Notes: generated from the sequence alone by a model not told the origin. DNA of 64,000 bases from Juglans regia (GCF_001411555.2 NC_049909.1:2837875-2901874), one strand, 5' to 3'. Positions 47,078-60,866 are shown, counted from the first letter of the stretch. Program-made: numbers and translations.

Positions 47078-48563
47078 TGTAACACCCCACTTAAAAACCC
47101 CTTAGGCCTTGGCCTTTGTAGCTATAATCCTAGTTAATTAGGAGTTAGGCTATTTGAAAGTAAGAATATTTTTGGAGCTTGAGTTGGCAAATAGTGCCAT
47201 ATGCTTTGGGTTTAGTAGAATTTTTAAAACATTCTAGTGCAATATTGATTTTGAGGAGAATGAAATTTAGTAGTATTATTTTGGAGATTTTTAGTGCAAT
47301 TTTATTTATGTTGGTGATATAAAGCAAGAGGCCAATAGGTGGAGGACACATGGCATATTGATGGGCTAGGCAAATGAGCTAAGTGTTGGATGGATTTAGA
47401 ATAGCCCAAGAGTATTTTATTTAGGGCACTTGTTACTAAGGATGAGATGGGCTAAGAGTAGATGTTAAAAGCCCTAGGCCTCCTTGGGAGATGTAAAGTT
47501 CTAAGTCCTTCTTAAAGGACACTAGAAATTTGGTCCAATATAATGGACATAAGGTCATTGGGCCTAACTTGATAAGAGTGAAGGTATTTGGCTCAATCTA
47601 GAAAAGACCTAAGATTTGTACCCAATATAGTGGGTCATTGAGGTCAAGGATAGGCCCTATATATTTGGACATAAGATTTATAAAATAGCCCGCTCCAAAA
47701 CCCACAACCAAGGCTTGCACAAATTGCCCAACAAAAGTACCACCCATGAAGCCCAAAGCCTTGTCTTTTATTTCATTCTTCCGAATGGGACCCACATATC
47801 ATTGGTTTCCCTTCTTTCACAATCCAACCACATGCCCTAGGGTTCCCATTTCAGCTTTGGTTAGGTTTTTAACTTGAGTTAGGATCACTATAGGTTTTTA
47901 ACTTGAGTTAGGATCACTATTCATCTTATTCATGAATAGTAACCTAAGCATCATAATTTTTTATAGTTTTCTTGAAACTCTTTTCTTCATAATCTCAAAT
48001 CTGAAATTTTTGTTTTATGCACTTGTTTTGCATCACTCTTAGACAACTCTTGAAGGTTAAGATTAACCCAACCCATACCTCATGAACCAAAGACATGTCA
48101 ATGCCACCACAACTCACCAATCAGCTACTTATAGCAACACCAAGCAACCCCTTCAACAAGCCACCAAAGCCATGCCCCTTTCACAAGTTTTCTTGAATAT
48201 TTTCTGCACCATTCAAACCTCATGATGTCCCCTAAAATCAGACCTAGCGAGTGTGCAAAGTAGTTTCAAGAAACAAAAATAAAAACCCAACTATTCACCT
48301 AGGAAGCTAGTTGAATTCAAATCGGCTACACCTTGATTCTTTAAAATCTTTCTACACCTGTTTGCCTCACTTCCCCATGCTACCACCCTTGCATTTTATC
48401 CATTGAAAGTGCTGCAAAGCACTCAAGTGCTTGCTTGTCCAATTACCTCTCTAAGGCAGCCCAACCGATTGGCTCAAATTAGAGAGGAACACCTTTGAAT
48501 CACTTGGCTAAACCACCTCCCTTTTCATCTCTTTATTTTTTCAGTTCAAGCACGATCACTTGG
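47078..48563 (+). repeat. LTR D', 5' portion (copy 2), cut by inversion
   Basis: TGTAACACCCCACTT start as in LTR D, colinear until CACGATCACTTGG at 48,563, where copy 1 continues CAGCCACACATG but copy 2 jumps to inverted sequence. A 29-bp tandem duplication is at 47,862-47,919. Confidence 0.87.
47862..47919. repeat. 29-bp tandem duplication, copy 2 only
   Basis: Two identical adjacent units starting TAGGTTTTTAACTTGAG at 47,862 and 47,891. Confidence 0.9.
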
Positions 48564-48933
48564 TATAAGTTCAAAAGTTCATTCAAGAACAAGAGGAGAT
48601 AAACTTAACTCACAATGAATAAATTTATCAAATTTTATAAACTAATTAAAATGAGGCTACAAAGAGTGTTTAAACCAAAACCTAATTGAAACCCTAGCCA
48701 AAATAAAACTCTTTCTTTCAAAAATATCCCTAAATGAATAGTATCACCGCTACAGTAACGCAGCCACAGTAACTTCTTGAAACCCTAGTTCAACAAAATA
48801 AAACATATGTAGGCTAAGCATCCTCAAACTCGATTATTCTAGACTAATTCTATAACTAATACAATAAATCATTTAAATGATTTAAAAAAATTGAAAGCCT
48901 TTAATAATAATAGGCTCAAACAATAACTCTAAG

Positions 48934-49215
48934 TTATGTCCTCCACAGCTTGTATCAAGTGGATCAAAACTGGTTCTTCTTCTTTAAAACCCATCTTGTG
49001 TGTTGGACTCTTGTTAACTTCATTCCAAGTGGATTGCACCAATCTTTGCATTGCTTCCTTGATCTTCTTAGCTCTTGATCTTGTAATTGGCCCATCTGGA
49101 ACTTGCAAAAGATATTTAAGAATAGGTACATGTTGGTACCCATCACTTGATCTGACGTCCGTCCAACTCCAAATATGCTTTAATGAGACATTCTATCTTG
49201 GCTGTCCATTTGCCC
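48934..49215 (-). pseudogene. Ty3/gypsy polyprotein C-terminal tail, copy 2
   Basis: Inverted counterpart of 37,682-37,971. The ITRSRAKK region is altered by a stop in this copy; the final LIQ...ACGGHNL-like frame is not kept, so it is more decayed. Confidence 0.5.
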
Positions 49216-50013
49216 ATTAGCCTTGCATGATGGTAGAGACTGACAGGGACAAGACGTGCATGTCCTCTATAGCTTGCCTTAGGTCAAATCCCACAATCCT
49301 TCCCCTAATAAGGGTCTGTTTTGTGGCACTAAGTCATACCTCTATAATCAGAAGATATGGCTAATAGGTTTGTAATATTTTTTTTGCAAGCTCACTCCAT
49401 ATGTGACATCTTTTATGGAGTATGAGACTCTGTGTACAAAACCTTCCACCCTCTGAGTACCTTCATGTTATCACGAAGAGCTTCCACATCTGTATTGAGC
49501 TTGTCTTTACCTGTTGCTCACCTTGATTCAGTCAACTCATCATTTGCCTACCTGGTGTAGGGTGAGAAGTCCTTTCGTCCACCATTTGACCCTCATTATT
49601 TGACACTAGATCAAGGGTTTCCTCCCCTTGTATTCTTCGTCAGCTACTCATGTGGCCTTTGACTCTACAAATCTTTATTGCTCTAGCTCCTATGCTAGAT
49701 TCAGCGTCATAAAATATTTGTGAGACCTCACATTTCTCCTCCTTTTGTTTGTTACATTCTTGGATTGTTTGCCTTTCACCATGTTGCCTCACGATTTCGT
49801 TAGCGTGATCCAACATTTATGAAATTAGGACCTTAGCCCTCCGCTGGTCCCCTTTGATTCACTAGCATTCCTCTTCCAACCTTGCCACTTCGCATCGCCC
49901 ATCCATGAAACAACGGGTTACATCCGGTGGTATGGTTGCCTTTCGTTCCATCCTATTTTATCATACCATATAGGACGATCTATACTTTCTCCCGTACAAA
50001 GCCTTGTATATGG

Positions 50014-50310
50014 TCATTGGTAACTATTATTGTAAGCAAACTCAATGAGTGGGATGCGGCTTTCCCAGGAGGCCTTGAAATCCAACACGCAGGCTCTCAA
50101 CATATCCTCCAGTGTCTGGATTGTGTTTTTCAATTGTCCATTGGTCTGAGTGTGGTAGGCACTACTGAATCTTAATTTATTGTCCACTACCACTTGTATA
50201 CTTTTTTCCAGAAATGAGACGTGAACCTTGGATACCAATCTGAAACTATAGTTTTAGGCACACCGTGAGGCCTAACTATTTCCTTAACATACAGTCTAGT
50301 TAGCTTTTCT
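50014..50310 (-). pseudogene. Ty3/gypsy (Tekay-like) integrase fragment, copy 2
   Basis: Inverted counterpart of 36,600-36,920. LRFSSAYHTQTNGQ, TIQTLEDMLRACVLDFK and PLIEFAYNNSYQ are in a single frame here, with VVVDNK in front, so copy 2 has fewer changes than copy 1 in this spot. Still only a fragment. Confidence 0.8.
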
Positions 50311-52360
50311 GCCTATTTTGTGTCGTCATCATTCTCTCTTAGTTATAGTTTCTTGTATCGTCCATCCTCGTGATGGGACTTAAAGATAGGGTTTTTAGAA
50401 AAATGAGACAAGAACCACTATCTTTCTTAAGTTTTATATGTTCCTCTCTAGGATATAAAAGATTTTGTAAATAAAATTAATCAGGCTTTGAAAATTAAAA
50501 GAGATTTTGCAGCAGTCTTCATTAAAACATAAATACAAAATCATCAGTTTACAATTTACAAAAGTGTCTAGCTTTTGTCACTTTACCATGGGCTATATTC
50601 GTCTTGACGCTTCGTTATCACTTTGTTTCTGATAGGGGCATATGTTAAAAAAAATGAGTCAAATAGTCAGTAAGCATTACTTTATACAAGTTATTTTATG
50701 AAATTATATCAAGTGTTAAGAAAATTATAGAATTTAATTAGCTTTAAGAAAAACCTATTGTGCAATTAATTTGTGAAAAAACTAAAACAATAAGATATGC
50801 AGAAACATTGCAACCATTACCACCAACCACATCTCTACGTGCAATCAATTTGGTGTCCTACACCCCATTGTTACTAACAATGGCAAGTGTTTTGAAAAAG
50901 TCCCTCTTGTTCTAAGTGCACTAAGGAGTCCAATCAACCGATTACATCTTTGCTCACCCTTGCTTCTAGGTGGCCGGCATCTTCCCTTGCAAGCTCTACC
51001 CTCCAACTTCCTAGGCGATTGATTGATGTGATCTTATTGCACCCCTTGTCTTTGCTCGAACCACCCTTAACTTTCAAGGCAACTACCTCTTAGGCATCTG
51101 CATTCCCTTGGTTTTCTAAAGCTTGGTCATTCTCTCTGTCTTTGTCCCCATGAGGCAACCTTTGATGGCACTAGCTTGTTTTGTTATGTCAAGTTCTATA
51201 CCCATGCCTGGTGGGATCGATCCTTTACCCTCTCCAATTGAACTCCCAAGGGGCAACACCTCATTCTTGAGTCCATGTGAATTACCTCTTAATGAGCAGC
51301 AACTTCTTGTGAACGGCCTCCTAATGAGTTGCATTATCCTCACTAGCTTGCCTTTGAGTATCATCATCCTTGCTAGAATGCTCATAAGTAGGTTCACCCT
51401 CCTCTTTGCCTTCAAGGTCAACCACCTCCTTTTCTTCAAGATGATGAGGGAAGTACCCGAGGAATCCTCCCTCACAACCGGCAAAGCATGACATCTCAAC
51501 CTATTTCATCATAGGGATTAAGGTGATAGAAACCTCGACCATAACATTCGCGATAGTTGTTTGTCATAGGGAGGCCCTCCAAAGCATAAGCGAGGGGATG
51601 ATTTTTCTATTTAAAGTAGATGGCGTCACTGACTTAAGGCAAAACAATGTGCCCTCAATAGAAGGAAGGGACATGGGTTCAAGAGGCAATACTAATGAAG
51701 AGAGCTCATTCTAAGGCATTTTTCATTTCATGACAAGAGTTCAGAGTCGAAGGGTTCGAATGGAGACATGACCCTAGCTAGAATGAATGGGCACCAGAAG
51801 GAACTCTTTTATGTTTTTGTTAGTTGGTACAGAGTTGGAGATTTTGTGGTTCATGTTGTAGCACATCCATCACTCAACCTTCCTAACATAATGTTGCTCC
51901 TCCTTGGACATATTGGGTGCGATCACTTCTCACTCAAAAATAGCTCTACGATCTGTTCAAGAGAAAGTCCTCCCCCAATTTGAACTCCTAGCCAACCCTA
52001 GAGATGAAGAAGAATGTTGTGTCTTATCCTCAAGCTCAATGACCTTGCGACAGGGGCGATGATAGAAATTTTTGACACCTTTCCTTTAGTCTGAAGGTGG
52101 TGGTAGTTGTGGAGGAACCATTGGTTAGGATGAAAAAAACAAAGGAGAGCAATTAACTCAATCTCATGTGACCCAAGGAGTTTATACAAGCTTAACTTGA
52201 TGGTTTAGCTTTGTACAATATGACGCAATCTAAATGACGGAGGAAGAGCAGTGGAAACAAGCTCCTAGGGGACAACATGTGACCCACATCTAAGAACACC
52301 ATATCTGCCATCGAGTTTCATGCAACACGTGTGAATAAGCAAGTAGGTGAAAATACCATT
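50311..52360. other. Unrecognised element interior, copy 2
   Basis: Inverted counterpart of about 34,591-36,590. Short conserved ORFs on both strands without a recognised domain. Confidence 0.4.
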
Positions 52361-52755
52361 TGATAATGAACAACAATGACCCAAAAACATGACTTTTATA
52401 ATTTCCAAGCACACTATTCAGTTGAAGGTGCAACGGGAATTCGGGGGTAATATTTGGTTAAATGGGTTACAAAGGCCCATCCCGTTGAGGTCCACGACTT
52501 GACCATAAACCAAATAGCCCTTGAAGGATGCTGCCTTGGGAAGGTTGAGATAGTAAGGTGAGTGACATCGTCTTGCCTGTTAGTAAGAAATTCAAGGTCG
52601 GGAAAATGATGCCATCCATCGAGACCAAAGAAGCAAGGGTCATTATGGTGATGATAAGTAGAATGAGGCACATTAAATGTGATGAGACATTTTACTTTTG
52701 TCATTCTACGCAGAATTTTTACACCACACTTGGAGACCAAATGAGGAAACAACTC
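52361..52755 (-). repeat. Repeat X2' (copy 2), now inverted relative to X1'
   Basis: Counterpart of 34,240-34,590. The longer minus frame (52,414-52,794) joins the WHHFPDLEF and LAKYY parts without the frame break of copy 1. Confidence 0.65.
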
Positions 52756-52978
52756 AATAGAGTGTTTCTCTTCTTGCCCCCTTAATGTGGTCAAGGTGTC
52801 CTCCTACCAAAATATAAGTCGAGTGTCTCCACTCGCACCTCAAGCATGGTCGAGACATCCTCCCACCAAACACAAGCCGAGTGTCTCCACTTACACCCTA
52901 GTGCAGTCGAGGCAACCTCCCCCCAAACACAAGCCGATTGTATCAACTCGCCACAACCGCCACCAACAGGATACCTCT

Positions 52979-55834
52979 TGTGATGCCCCCAACCTCCGCT
53001 TGGGATGGAACAGAGACTTGGAGTGTCGGGACATGCACAACAAGGTTACATACCCATATTCATGATAGTTAATATGCAATGCATACTAGTATGCAACTAG
53101 CAGTATGCAATAATTACAGAGGAAATATGGGTGATAAGAACAATTGATGTCAGAATGAACTAAACATCCCAATGATTTATAAACCACACATAGGTACTTC
53201 CTCACTTAAGCGGTCCACTTGAGTTCAACATAACGTGGGAGATAGAATCTTCATAAAATCGAATCTACATAATTAGACTAACTCTCGCATTCGCTCTATA
53301 GTATATAGAGTCATTACTATGAAAGTTAAAATCTAGTCTAGCCTCCTCTCCAAATCAGACTCATCTTCAACTATTTGTAGCCAACGGTTCATCTTGTCCG
53401 TCGAATGTTGGTCCTGACACAACTTCTATAATATTAGGGGGAACGGTATTGGGTCCACAAATGTGAGATTTAGTTGAATTCTCAGTAAGTTAAATAACTA
53501 ACTTGCATAGAGATAAGATATGCATGATTAATGATAAGCATGAGATGCATGCAATGCAAAAAAATTCATATTTGTCTCCCATCTGGATTCCTCGACATTT
53601 TTTCAGAAAACTTTTAATGCATATTCCTTTCAGGGAACATTTTTCACTTCCTCATTTCAAAAACATGAAATTTTGAAAGATAACATTTCAAACTTCATCA
53701 TTTCGAAAACATAACATCTTTTCTTATTCTTAACATCATTAGCATAATGTGTGGTAGTAACACGGTTCTCCATATGCACCAAGAGCAGCTATCGGTGACC
53801 ATAGCACAACTCATGTTGACAATACGTCTTTTGTCAGCAGACATCGTAATCCAATACATTGGTATCATAACATATCATCATCATCATCATAACATATCTT
53901 CATAACGAATACACCTACCAGCATTAGGTGTTATAAACGACTTCGCTCCAGCATTCTTTAAAAAGAATCTATTTGAAACCGATTGACGGTTCTTTGTCAA
54001 CGTAAGGGTTACCATTCCATTTTTACTCACTCTAGAGTAGACATAGGAGTTCCACTAGGATAATTTCTCATCCTAGCCTTTGGGGTTGTGACAAAATTTA
54101 TTTTCATGCAATATTTTGAAAATTGTATTTCATGGCATGTGCATATGTAGTAATTTTTATGTGAAAATGACATTTATATATGCAATATGCTAAAATGGTG
54201 AAAATTTCACATGTCATGTAAGCAAATAATCAAATGCTCAATGATGTATCATATGATGCTTCGTGCTCAAAATGACATTTGTGATATGATTGTGGTGCTT
54301 ATACAAAAATCATAAATAAATTATTTAACAGTAAGTTAGAAGCTAACTTACAAACTTTCTGAGTACTTAGGAAATTTGTGCGTTTGTAAATAGAGGTATT
54401 TTAAGTTAGAACTTGCATAACTAAGCAAGATGTTGATAATCAAAAGGTTCAACTAATATTTATAAAACTATCCCTATACCTTCCCAAAATTGCCACTAAG
54501 GCCTTATATTTGTAATTTGGCCTTAAAATTCACCAAACTTCACAAATGCCATATTTTCTATGTTTTAAATCCATATATGGCCTTATAATTTCATAAATCA
54601 ACCAACTACTATGTCAAATTCATCCAACCCGTGGCATGTAATTTGGTGACCATTTTGTGATTTCAAACCTATAGCTTCTTTGCATGCATGTGTGATCCAA
54701 TTCCATTAAACATAAATTCATAACATTGATCTTGGAACATTTTCACAGCTTAGAATAATACCACACATGTTCATCCCAACACTTAGGCATTGAATAACAC
54801 CAAATCATTCAACCTTGAAACTGTGTGTGTGCATGATGTTTCTAGCTTCTCTTTGTCAATGCAAGTTTTAAAGCCTAAATAAATCATGCATTTCAATGCC
54901 TAACATGATTATAATTGGTTTCTAAAGGTTCATAAGGCCATCCTTGAGAAAATAGAACATGATATGCCAAGATCATTCTCATACAAGTGCAAACTAAATA
55001 CTTAGATGATCAACATAAGATATGGATTTATAAACCTATCATGACATGCTATTTTCCTCAAATCTAAACCTTCAATAAATCTATCAAGACATTAGTAAAA
55101 AATATAAAATCATATCACGACATGTCATGGCTAAAATTTCATCCAAAAACAATTTATACAATTGAAACTTTAAATTTGAACCGATATGCAACACCTTGAG
55201 TAAAACCTTTTATAAATCAATCAAATCCTCATTTGCATGCTATAAACCAAACCCTAACATGTTAATCCAACACCCAACAAGAGATAAGGCAAGATCACTT
55301 ACCAAAATTCGTGGCCCTTGAGCTCTCAAAACTCAACTCACTCCAAGACGCTCACTTAAGCTACTTGGTTTCAACTTTTCCTCACACTTTGAATGCTTTG
55401 CTCTCAAGAACACCAAGAGAATGCTTGAGGGAGTTGTGTGAGGAACTGAAGAGTGAAGGGGGTATTTATAAGACTCAATGGAGGGTGAGAGGCAAGGAGG
55501 GGACTTGGTCTTGGATGAAGGGAAGTGTTATGAGTGGTGGAGGTGGGTGGAGTGTTGAGTGCATTTTTTAGATTTGTCATGGTTGGTTAGCTGAATAGTG
55601 ACCCAAATATTCATTATTAAACCATGATTTAGAAGAAGGCCATAGGTGCAGTGGGCTGCATTGGTGCCAAAAATAAAACAAAAAAATCAAATGAGAAAAA
55701 CACAATGGAGGCCAACGGTTTTGAATGAAAACTGTCCAAATTTTGATTCCTTTCTCGTCTCTTCTTCTTGGTTCGAATTGGGGGTATTATTACATCATTT
55801 GAATACCTTTTTAGGTGAGGGAAAGAGGAATGTG
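52979..55834 (-). repeat. LTR D', 3' portion (copy 2), inverted
   Basis: Begins TGTGATGCCCCCAACC at 52,979, the terminal end of the LTR, and runs to the inversion edge. It supplies the 3' part missing from 47,078-48,563. TATTTATA at 55,463-55,470 is its TATA box in reverse. Confidence 0.87.
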
Positions 55835-56212
55835 CAAAATCACAACCTTTGTGGTATTCTTCCTTATAATTTTGGTTCTTAAGACAGGTTTTTCAACAGG
55901 TCTAGATTTTCATATAATCTAGGTTCTTGAAACGAGTTCCTCAACGGGTCTAAATTTTCCATTGACTTGATTTTGGCTTTCCTGGGTGAGTTATCAAATT
56001 GATTGTGGGTTCAAGGGATTTCATTTCCGGGGGTTCATATTATCTAGGGTTGACAGTCCTATAGTATAAAAAGGCATCAGAAAAAAGTCAAAATCTCACT
56101 TTTGATATCCTTAAGTGTTTACCCTTTCATCCAGTCAGAGTATTCAAGAAAGCAAGTGACTTCAAAGCGAATGATAGAAGGATTGGTATTAATGCTACTG
56201 TAAAACTAGTAC
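55835..56212 (+). repeat. gypsy Y sequence, right part (copy 2)
   Basis: Resumes CAAAATCACAACC as in 38,343 onward; the left part of Y is at 48,565-48,933 in inverse orientation. Confidence 0.7.
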
Positions 56213-59200
56213 TATAACGTTCAGAAATAAATTCGACTTTCTTTAGACCTTAGAAACGTCGTGAAATCCCAAAACGATTTCATGATCGAGTGATCGATTA
56301 AGTTTTAGCCTGTTAGAATATTCGAATCTCGATCCACTATTGTGATGAAATTGTCTTTCTATTTAATTAAGGCACTTAGGAGTATAATTTTAAGAAACGA
56401 ATTGCATCATTAGACTCATATGAATATTTAGAATTTTCTGGTTCAATAAAAAGTTGTGAGTTTTTGGGTGAATAGTAATCCTTCGGGACCATGTGGTATC
56501 TGGTTCAAACAATTGTCAAATCGCCATGTAGGATGTCCAAATACACTTAGGATCACTAGAAAATTTTTTATTTGGACACATAACACAACCCTAGCCATCT
56601 ACTTGGAAACCCTAGGACACTTGTCAAGAGGGGAGGGAACAAGTGTGGAAGTGATGGAATGTGAATCAAGCCTATCATCATACTCTCTTACACCCTATCC
56701 CATCCAACTAAATACTATTTAGTCAATCAAAAGAGGGTTTCAAACCCCAAAGCATTGGAACAAAACCCTAAACCCATGAGGAAGCTGAAACCCTAAATCT
56801 CCAAACCCTAAATGCTAGTAGCAGGTTTTGAGCATGTGATTTTCCACTTGGTTAAGTCACTTACACAAGCAACCAACCACTCAAATACACACTCTTACAC
56901 CTCGGTAATTACATTTGACAAAGAAAAAATATATTGGAACCAACCCCTAACTGAAACTCCTAATGAAATACTAAAGAGATGCATTCGGTTAGCCTCATTT
57001 TAATCCACCGAAAATAGCTAGTCTGACCAAGCTTCCACCCCCTTACAAGGCCATGCCTTGGCTGCTATGCCACCTCAAAATCAGCCCCAAATAGTTCCAC
57101 TTATGGCAAGTCAAGCAAGCAAAGGTCAAGCTCCATCTCACTTACTCGACAACAGCAAGATAGCGGCCCACTCCCATCAACTTTTGCCCTTCTTTTGCAA
57201 GCAACCCTCACCTCAAAGTGTCACTCACTCACCCACCAAGTTAGCCCCTTCACTTATACCCCATGCACCATCCATTTCCTCCCTCACTTGTGCAAACTTT
57301 CCTCCCATTTTCAAGAGCAAATAGAGAGAGAGCTAGAGAGAATTTTTAGATAGTTTCTTGCTTGCTTCCAGCCCTTTATAAGTATTTCCATAAACTCAAA
57401 TATCTTCCATTTTGTTTAGTAATGAGTATAGTTAATTTGGGGTGTGTGTTGGTTAATGTTTCTCAGAGATTTGTTGAAGGAAAATTGGTGTAAATGGTGG
57501 AAGGGTTCTGTTTTGGTGATTGTGATGAACTTTGGAAGTTTTGTAAAATTTTGTTGAAGTGTTAGTATGATTACATGAAAATTTATATTTTTATTCAAAA
57601 CATGTTAGGATTTTATAAAATAATTTTGCATGATCATTGAAGTAATAGAAACAGATTGTTTGAGAAAGAGTTGTTGTTGGTTTAATTTGTGATTTTAGCT
57701 TTATGATCTTGATTCAATGGTTATGATTTTGTAAACCTTATTTTTAAAGCTTGTATCTATGGATTAAGAATGTTGTTTTGAAGATTTATGATTTAGATCT
57801 TTGTTGGAATAATGATGAACATGCAAAAGTTTGATTTTAAGCATGATATAGATGCTCTTGGGTTTGATGTTGGTTTTGATGAAAGTTTTACTATGACATG
57901 CTAGATTTGATGCTTATATTAAGTTATAACTTGAATGTGAGGTATATGGTTGGGTTATTTCACCATTTTTTACATGAAAATCATGGATCTAGTCACTTTG
58001 TTTCAAATCCAAAAGCATGCATGCTAGGTTTCTAAGTTCTCATGCAAACCAATTGTTCTATGTTGTGTTTTATGATATATGGTTGATTAGTCAAGCATGC
58101 TATCCTTAGATTTTAGTGATGAACATGCTAAAAGTGTTACTTATAGACTTTTGGAGTCCTTGGAATTTATATAAAAGTGTTAGACCAAGAATATTAAGAG
58201 CTAGTTTTATTTGACCTAATCTTGATGTTTTGACATTTTCTTTGATGTAATGAATTCAAGATTTTGTTAAATGTGTGATTTACTGTCTTAACATAAGTTT
58301 AGAACTAAGGATGTGATTTTTAAGAGTTTCTAAATTCAGTTTAAGCATGTTAGTGTGTTAAATGACCAAGTAGCAACAAAAGCATGATTTTTAGCCTATA
58401 CACGAGTCAACCAAGAGGGATTTTGTATAGTTGGGTTTGGTTTTAAAAATTTATATGTTCATATTTTGATTTAGGCTGAAATCGACATGAGGGATGTAAA
58501 TTTTGTTAAATTTTTGAGTCCGTTTGCAAATTTCTTATTTTTAGGGGCAAATTTGTAACTTTCCATAAGTTAAGGGGTAACTTTGAAAATTTGGTCCCAA
58601 GTTAGTAAGTTTTATTATTAGGAGGAATGAGTGAGATATTCTAACCCTATAACTCTCTCATTTCAGTTTATACTATTTTATGTTACACTCATGTTTGCAC
58701 AACAATTTGTAAGTTAGCTTCTTATTTACTCTCGGTATTTTTATGTATGTACGGTTGAGAGATTGCACTGTTCATATTCAGGTCCATTTATACTTGTTAT
58801 AATTTTTTATAATATTCTATGCCATGTCATATCATCCATTAGTGTTACATGTTATCTGTTACATGCCACAAATGTCACGTCATCATACTATTGCATGTTA
58901 ACCTGTTACATGCTATGAATGCTATAAGCATTGAGTATGTCATGAAAAGTTTCTAAGTCATGCATGATTCTTTTATTTTATCACGACCCCAAGTACTAGG
59001 ATGAGAAGTTATCCTAGTGGAACTCGTATGTCCATTCTGGAGTGTTTAAATAAAATGTGGAATCTCCTAGGTTGATGAAGTACAGTCAACAAGCTTCAAA
59101 TGAGACTTAAATAATTGACCAGAGTGAAGTTAGGCACCCAACGCCGGTGGTGCCAAAATACACATTTACAAATACAAGTTATTATGACATACTAACAACT

Positions 59201-59860
59201 GATATAAGAGTCTGTGATGTGATGCGGTATCTAGCCGGAGCACACTGCCCTTGGAGAGTCTTGGAGCATCAATTTTCAAGTAAACAAACATGTATATGTA
59301 ACAAGGTTGTGTTCATGTCAAGTTAGGCCATGTTCATGTCAAGTCATACTATGTTCAAGTTAAACCATGTTATGTTCATGTCAAAGTTATGATTCTTCAA
59401 GTCAAGTCATGTCACGTATGTGTAAGTCTATATCACGAAGCATAAATGTCATATTACTATCATGCATGTATATTCATACTGTTGGTAATTTAAGAGCTTT
59501 ACTTGCTAAAATTTTGTAAACCTCACTTGGTAGTCCTAACTACCATTTCCCTCAGAATGGTAGACGATGTGTGAGGGAACCAGAGATCAGGATGTGACCT
59601 GCTGGACGAGGTTGAGTAGGCCACAGAGGACGCTGGAGGAGCTTGTGGAGTTGGTGCTCGAACTTTTAGATTCCATTTTGGCGCTTATAGTCGAGCTGCG
59701 TGAGCGGCTTGGTGTTTAGTGCAGCAGTTTGTATTTATGTCTATACTCATAGAGTTTTGTCTCTAGTACATGTTTTTATTCTAGACTTATTGGATAACTT
59801 TTGTATATGTGAATATTTATGAAAGTATGTTATATTTTGAGATTTAGCATTATGGTACAT
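56213..59860 (+). repeat. Long LTR E', nearly complete
   Basis: Starts TATAACGTTCAG as at 38,721 and continues past the duplication end (58,053) through family blocks ACGACCCCAAGTACTAGGAT (about 58,984) and the GGTAGTCCTAACTACCATTT block (about 59,530), matching LTR A in reverse. The terminal about 140 bp (GACATGC...GGGGCATCACA) are absent, so it is truncated at about 59,860. TATAAGTA at 57,377-57,384 is its TATA box. Confidence 0.78.
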
Positions 59861-60641
59861 TATGGCCAGCTTGAAGGTGTGCTGGTCTGGAGCTCGTGCG
59901 CCGGTAGAAGTTCATGCATATGCAGCGGTGTGGGTGGGTGCAAAAGTTTGGAGGCAATGTTTTGTGTTTTCAGAAGAAAAAATACAAGAATTTATTAATT
60001 ATTTCTTTTTTATGTATTTATTTTACTACCCTGTGATACGGTGCATGAGTCTTCTATGTGGATTGTTGATGTGTCATCAAAATATTTGATGCTATTAAAT
60101 GAACGAGAACGGTTCTTCCGTTCCAAAGAGTTTCTGCATCGTTAAACTTTGATTAAAATAAAAATAACAAATACCATTGTTTAATTATTATAAAAATAAA
60201 TAAATAAATTGTTGGGTCGAAAATTCAGCAAAACACTTCTTTCCCTGGAAATATTGATTCTACACCTCCCCCAAAATAAAATTGGAGTATGGTCTGAAAT
60301 AAAATTTTAAATTTTCGTATCGTTCATATCGGGTGAATGGTGCTAGCAATGAGCAAGACTACTTATAATTATAACCATCTTGTGTAAGTAAAATATGTTA
60401 TAAATATACTAAATTCTTAATAAGTATATATGCTTATAAATATACTATCTTGTATTTATATTTAGTAACTTGTAACTAGGCATTCTCTATATAGTTCATG
60501 TGTACTTAGATTATGTCTATTTACTTCTTCTAATTAATTTTTATTTTACCTATAAAAAAGTATATGCTTCAAGTATATGCGTATTTATTATCCATATACA
60601 ATATTAAATAATAAACTATAATTGTAATCATAAGAACAACA
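59861..60641. other. Intergenic sequence, no gene recognised
   Basis: The 75-codon ORF at 59,862-60,089 has no recognisable domain. AT-rich thereafter. Confidence 0.4.
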
Positions 60642-60650
60642 TTTTTACTT

Positions 60651-60810
60651 GAGAAACGCTTCGAGCCAGTGTCTCCTACGATGGCTTATTATCGGAGACC
60701 AGTGGGGGCATGCCACGTAAGGAGTTGATGAAGACGCCGACCTCTCAGGGGATCCTTTGTGCATACTCCCACCCCCTCTCTCTCTCTCCTGAACCTTCTA
60801 TCTGCAGAAA

Positions 60811-60866
<56 letters not shown>

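Larger units (their letters stand above)
48565..55834 (-). repeat. Inverted segment in copy 2 (about 7.27 kb)
   Basis: Reverse complement of 31,105-38,336. Left edge: ATAAGTTCAAAAGTTCATT is the reverse of AATGAACTTTTGAACTTAT at 38,318-38,336. Right edge: GGTGAGGGAAAGAGGAATGTG is the reverse of CACATGCCTCTTTCTCTCACC at 31,105. About 5 bp and 7 bp of copy-1 sequence are missing at the two junctions. It contains inverted Y, polyprotein tail, integrase fragment, X2, the 58-bp array and the LTR D 3' part. Confidence 0.93.
40576..58053. repeat. Tandem duplication, copy 2 (about 17.5 kb, internally inverted)
   Basis: Starts with the same CGTGGGATGGGTGCTCGCG as 22,901 and ends CATGCAAACCAAT at 58,053, after which the original flank TGTTCTATGTTG continues. 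Colinear with copy 1 except for the inverted segment 48,565-55,834, the MITE gain at 45,538, absence of the MITE at 26,772, and absence of the 311-bp tandem repeat. Confidence 0.93.

Noticed and set aside
22901..58053. Reading the 7.2-kb inverted arms as TIRs of one giant DNA transposon
   Set aside because: The arms are explained by inversion in one of two tandem copies; there are no matching termini, target duplication or transposase.
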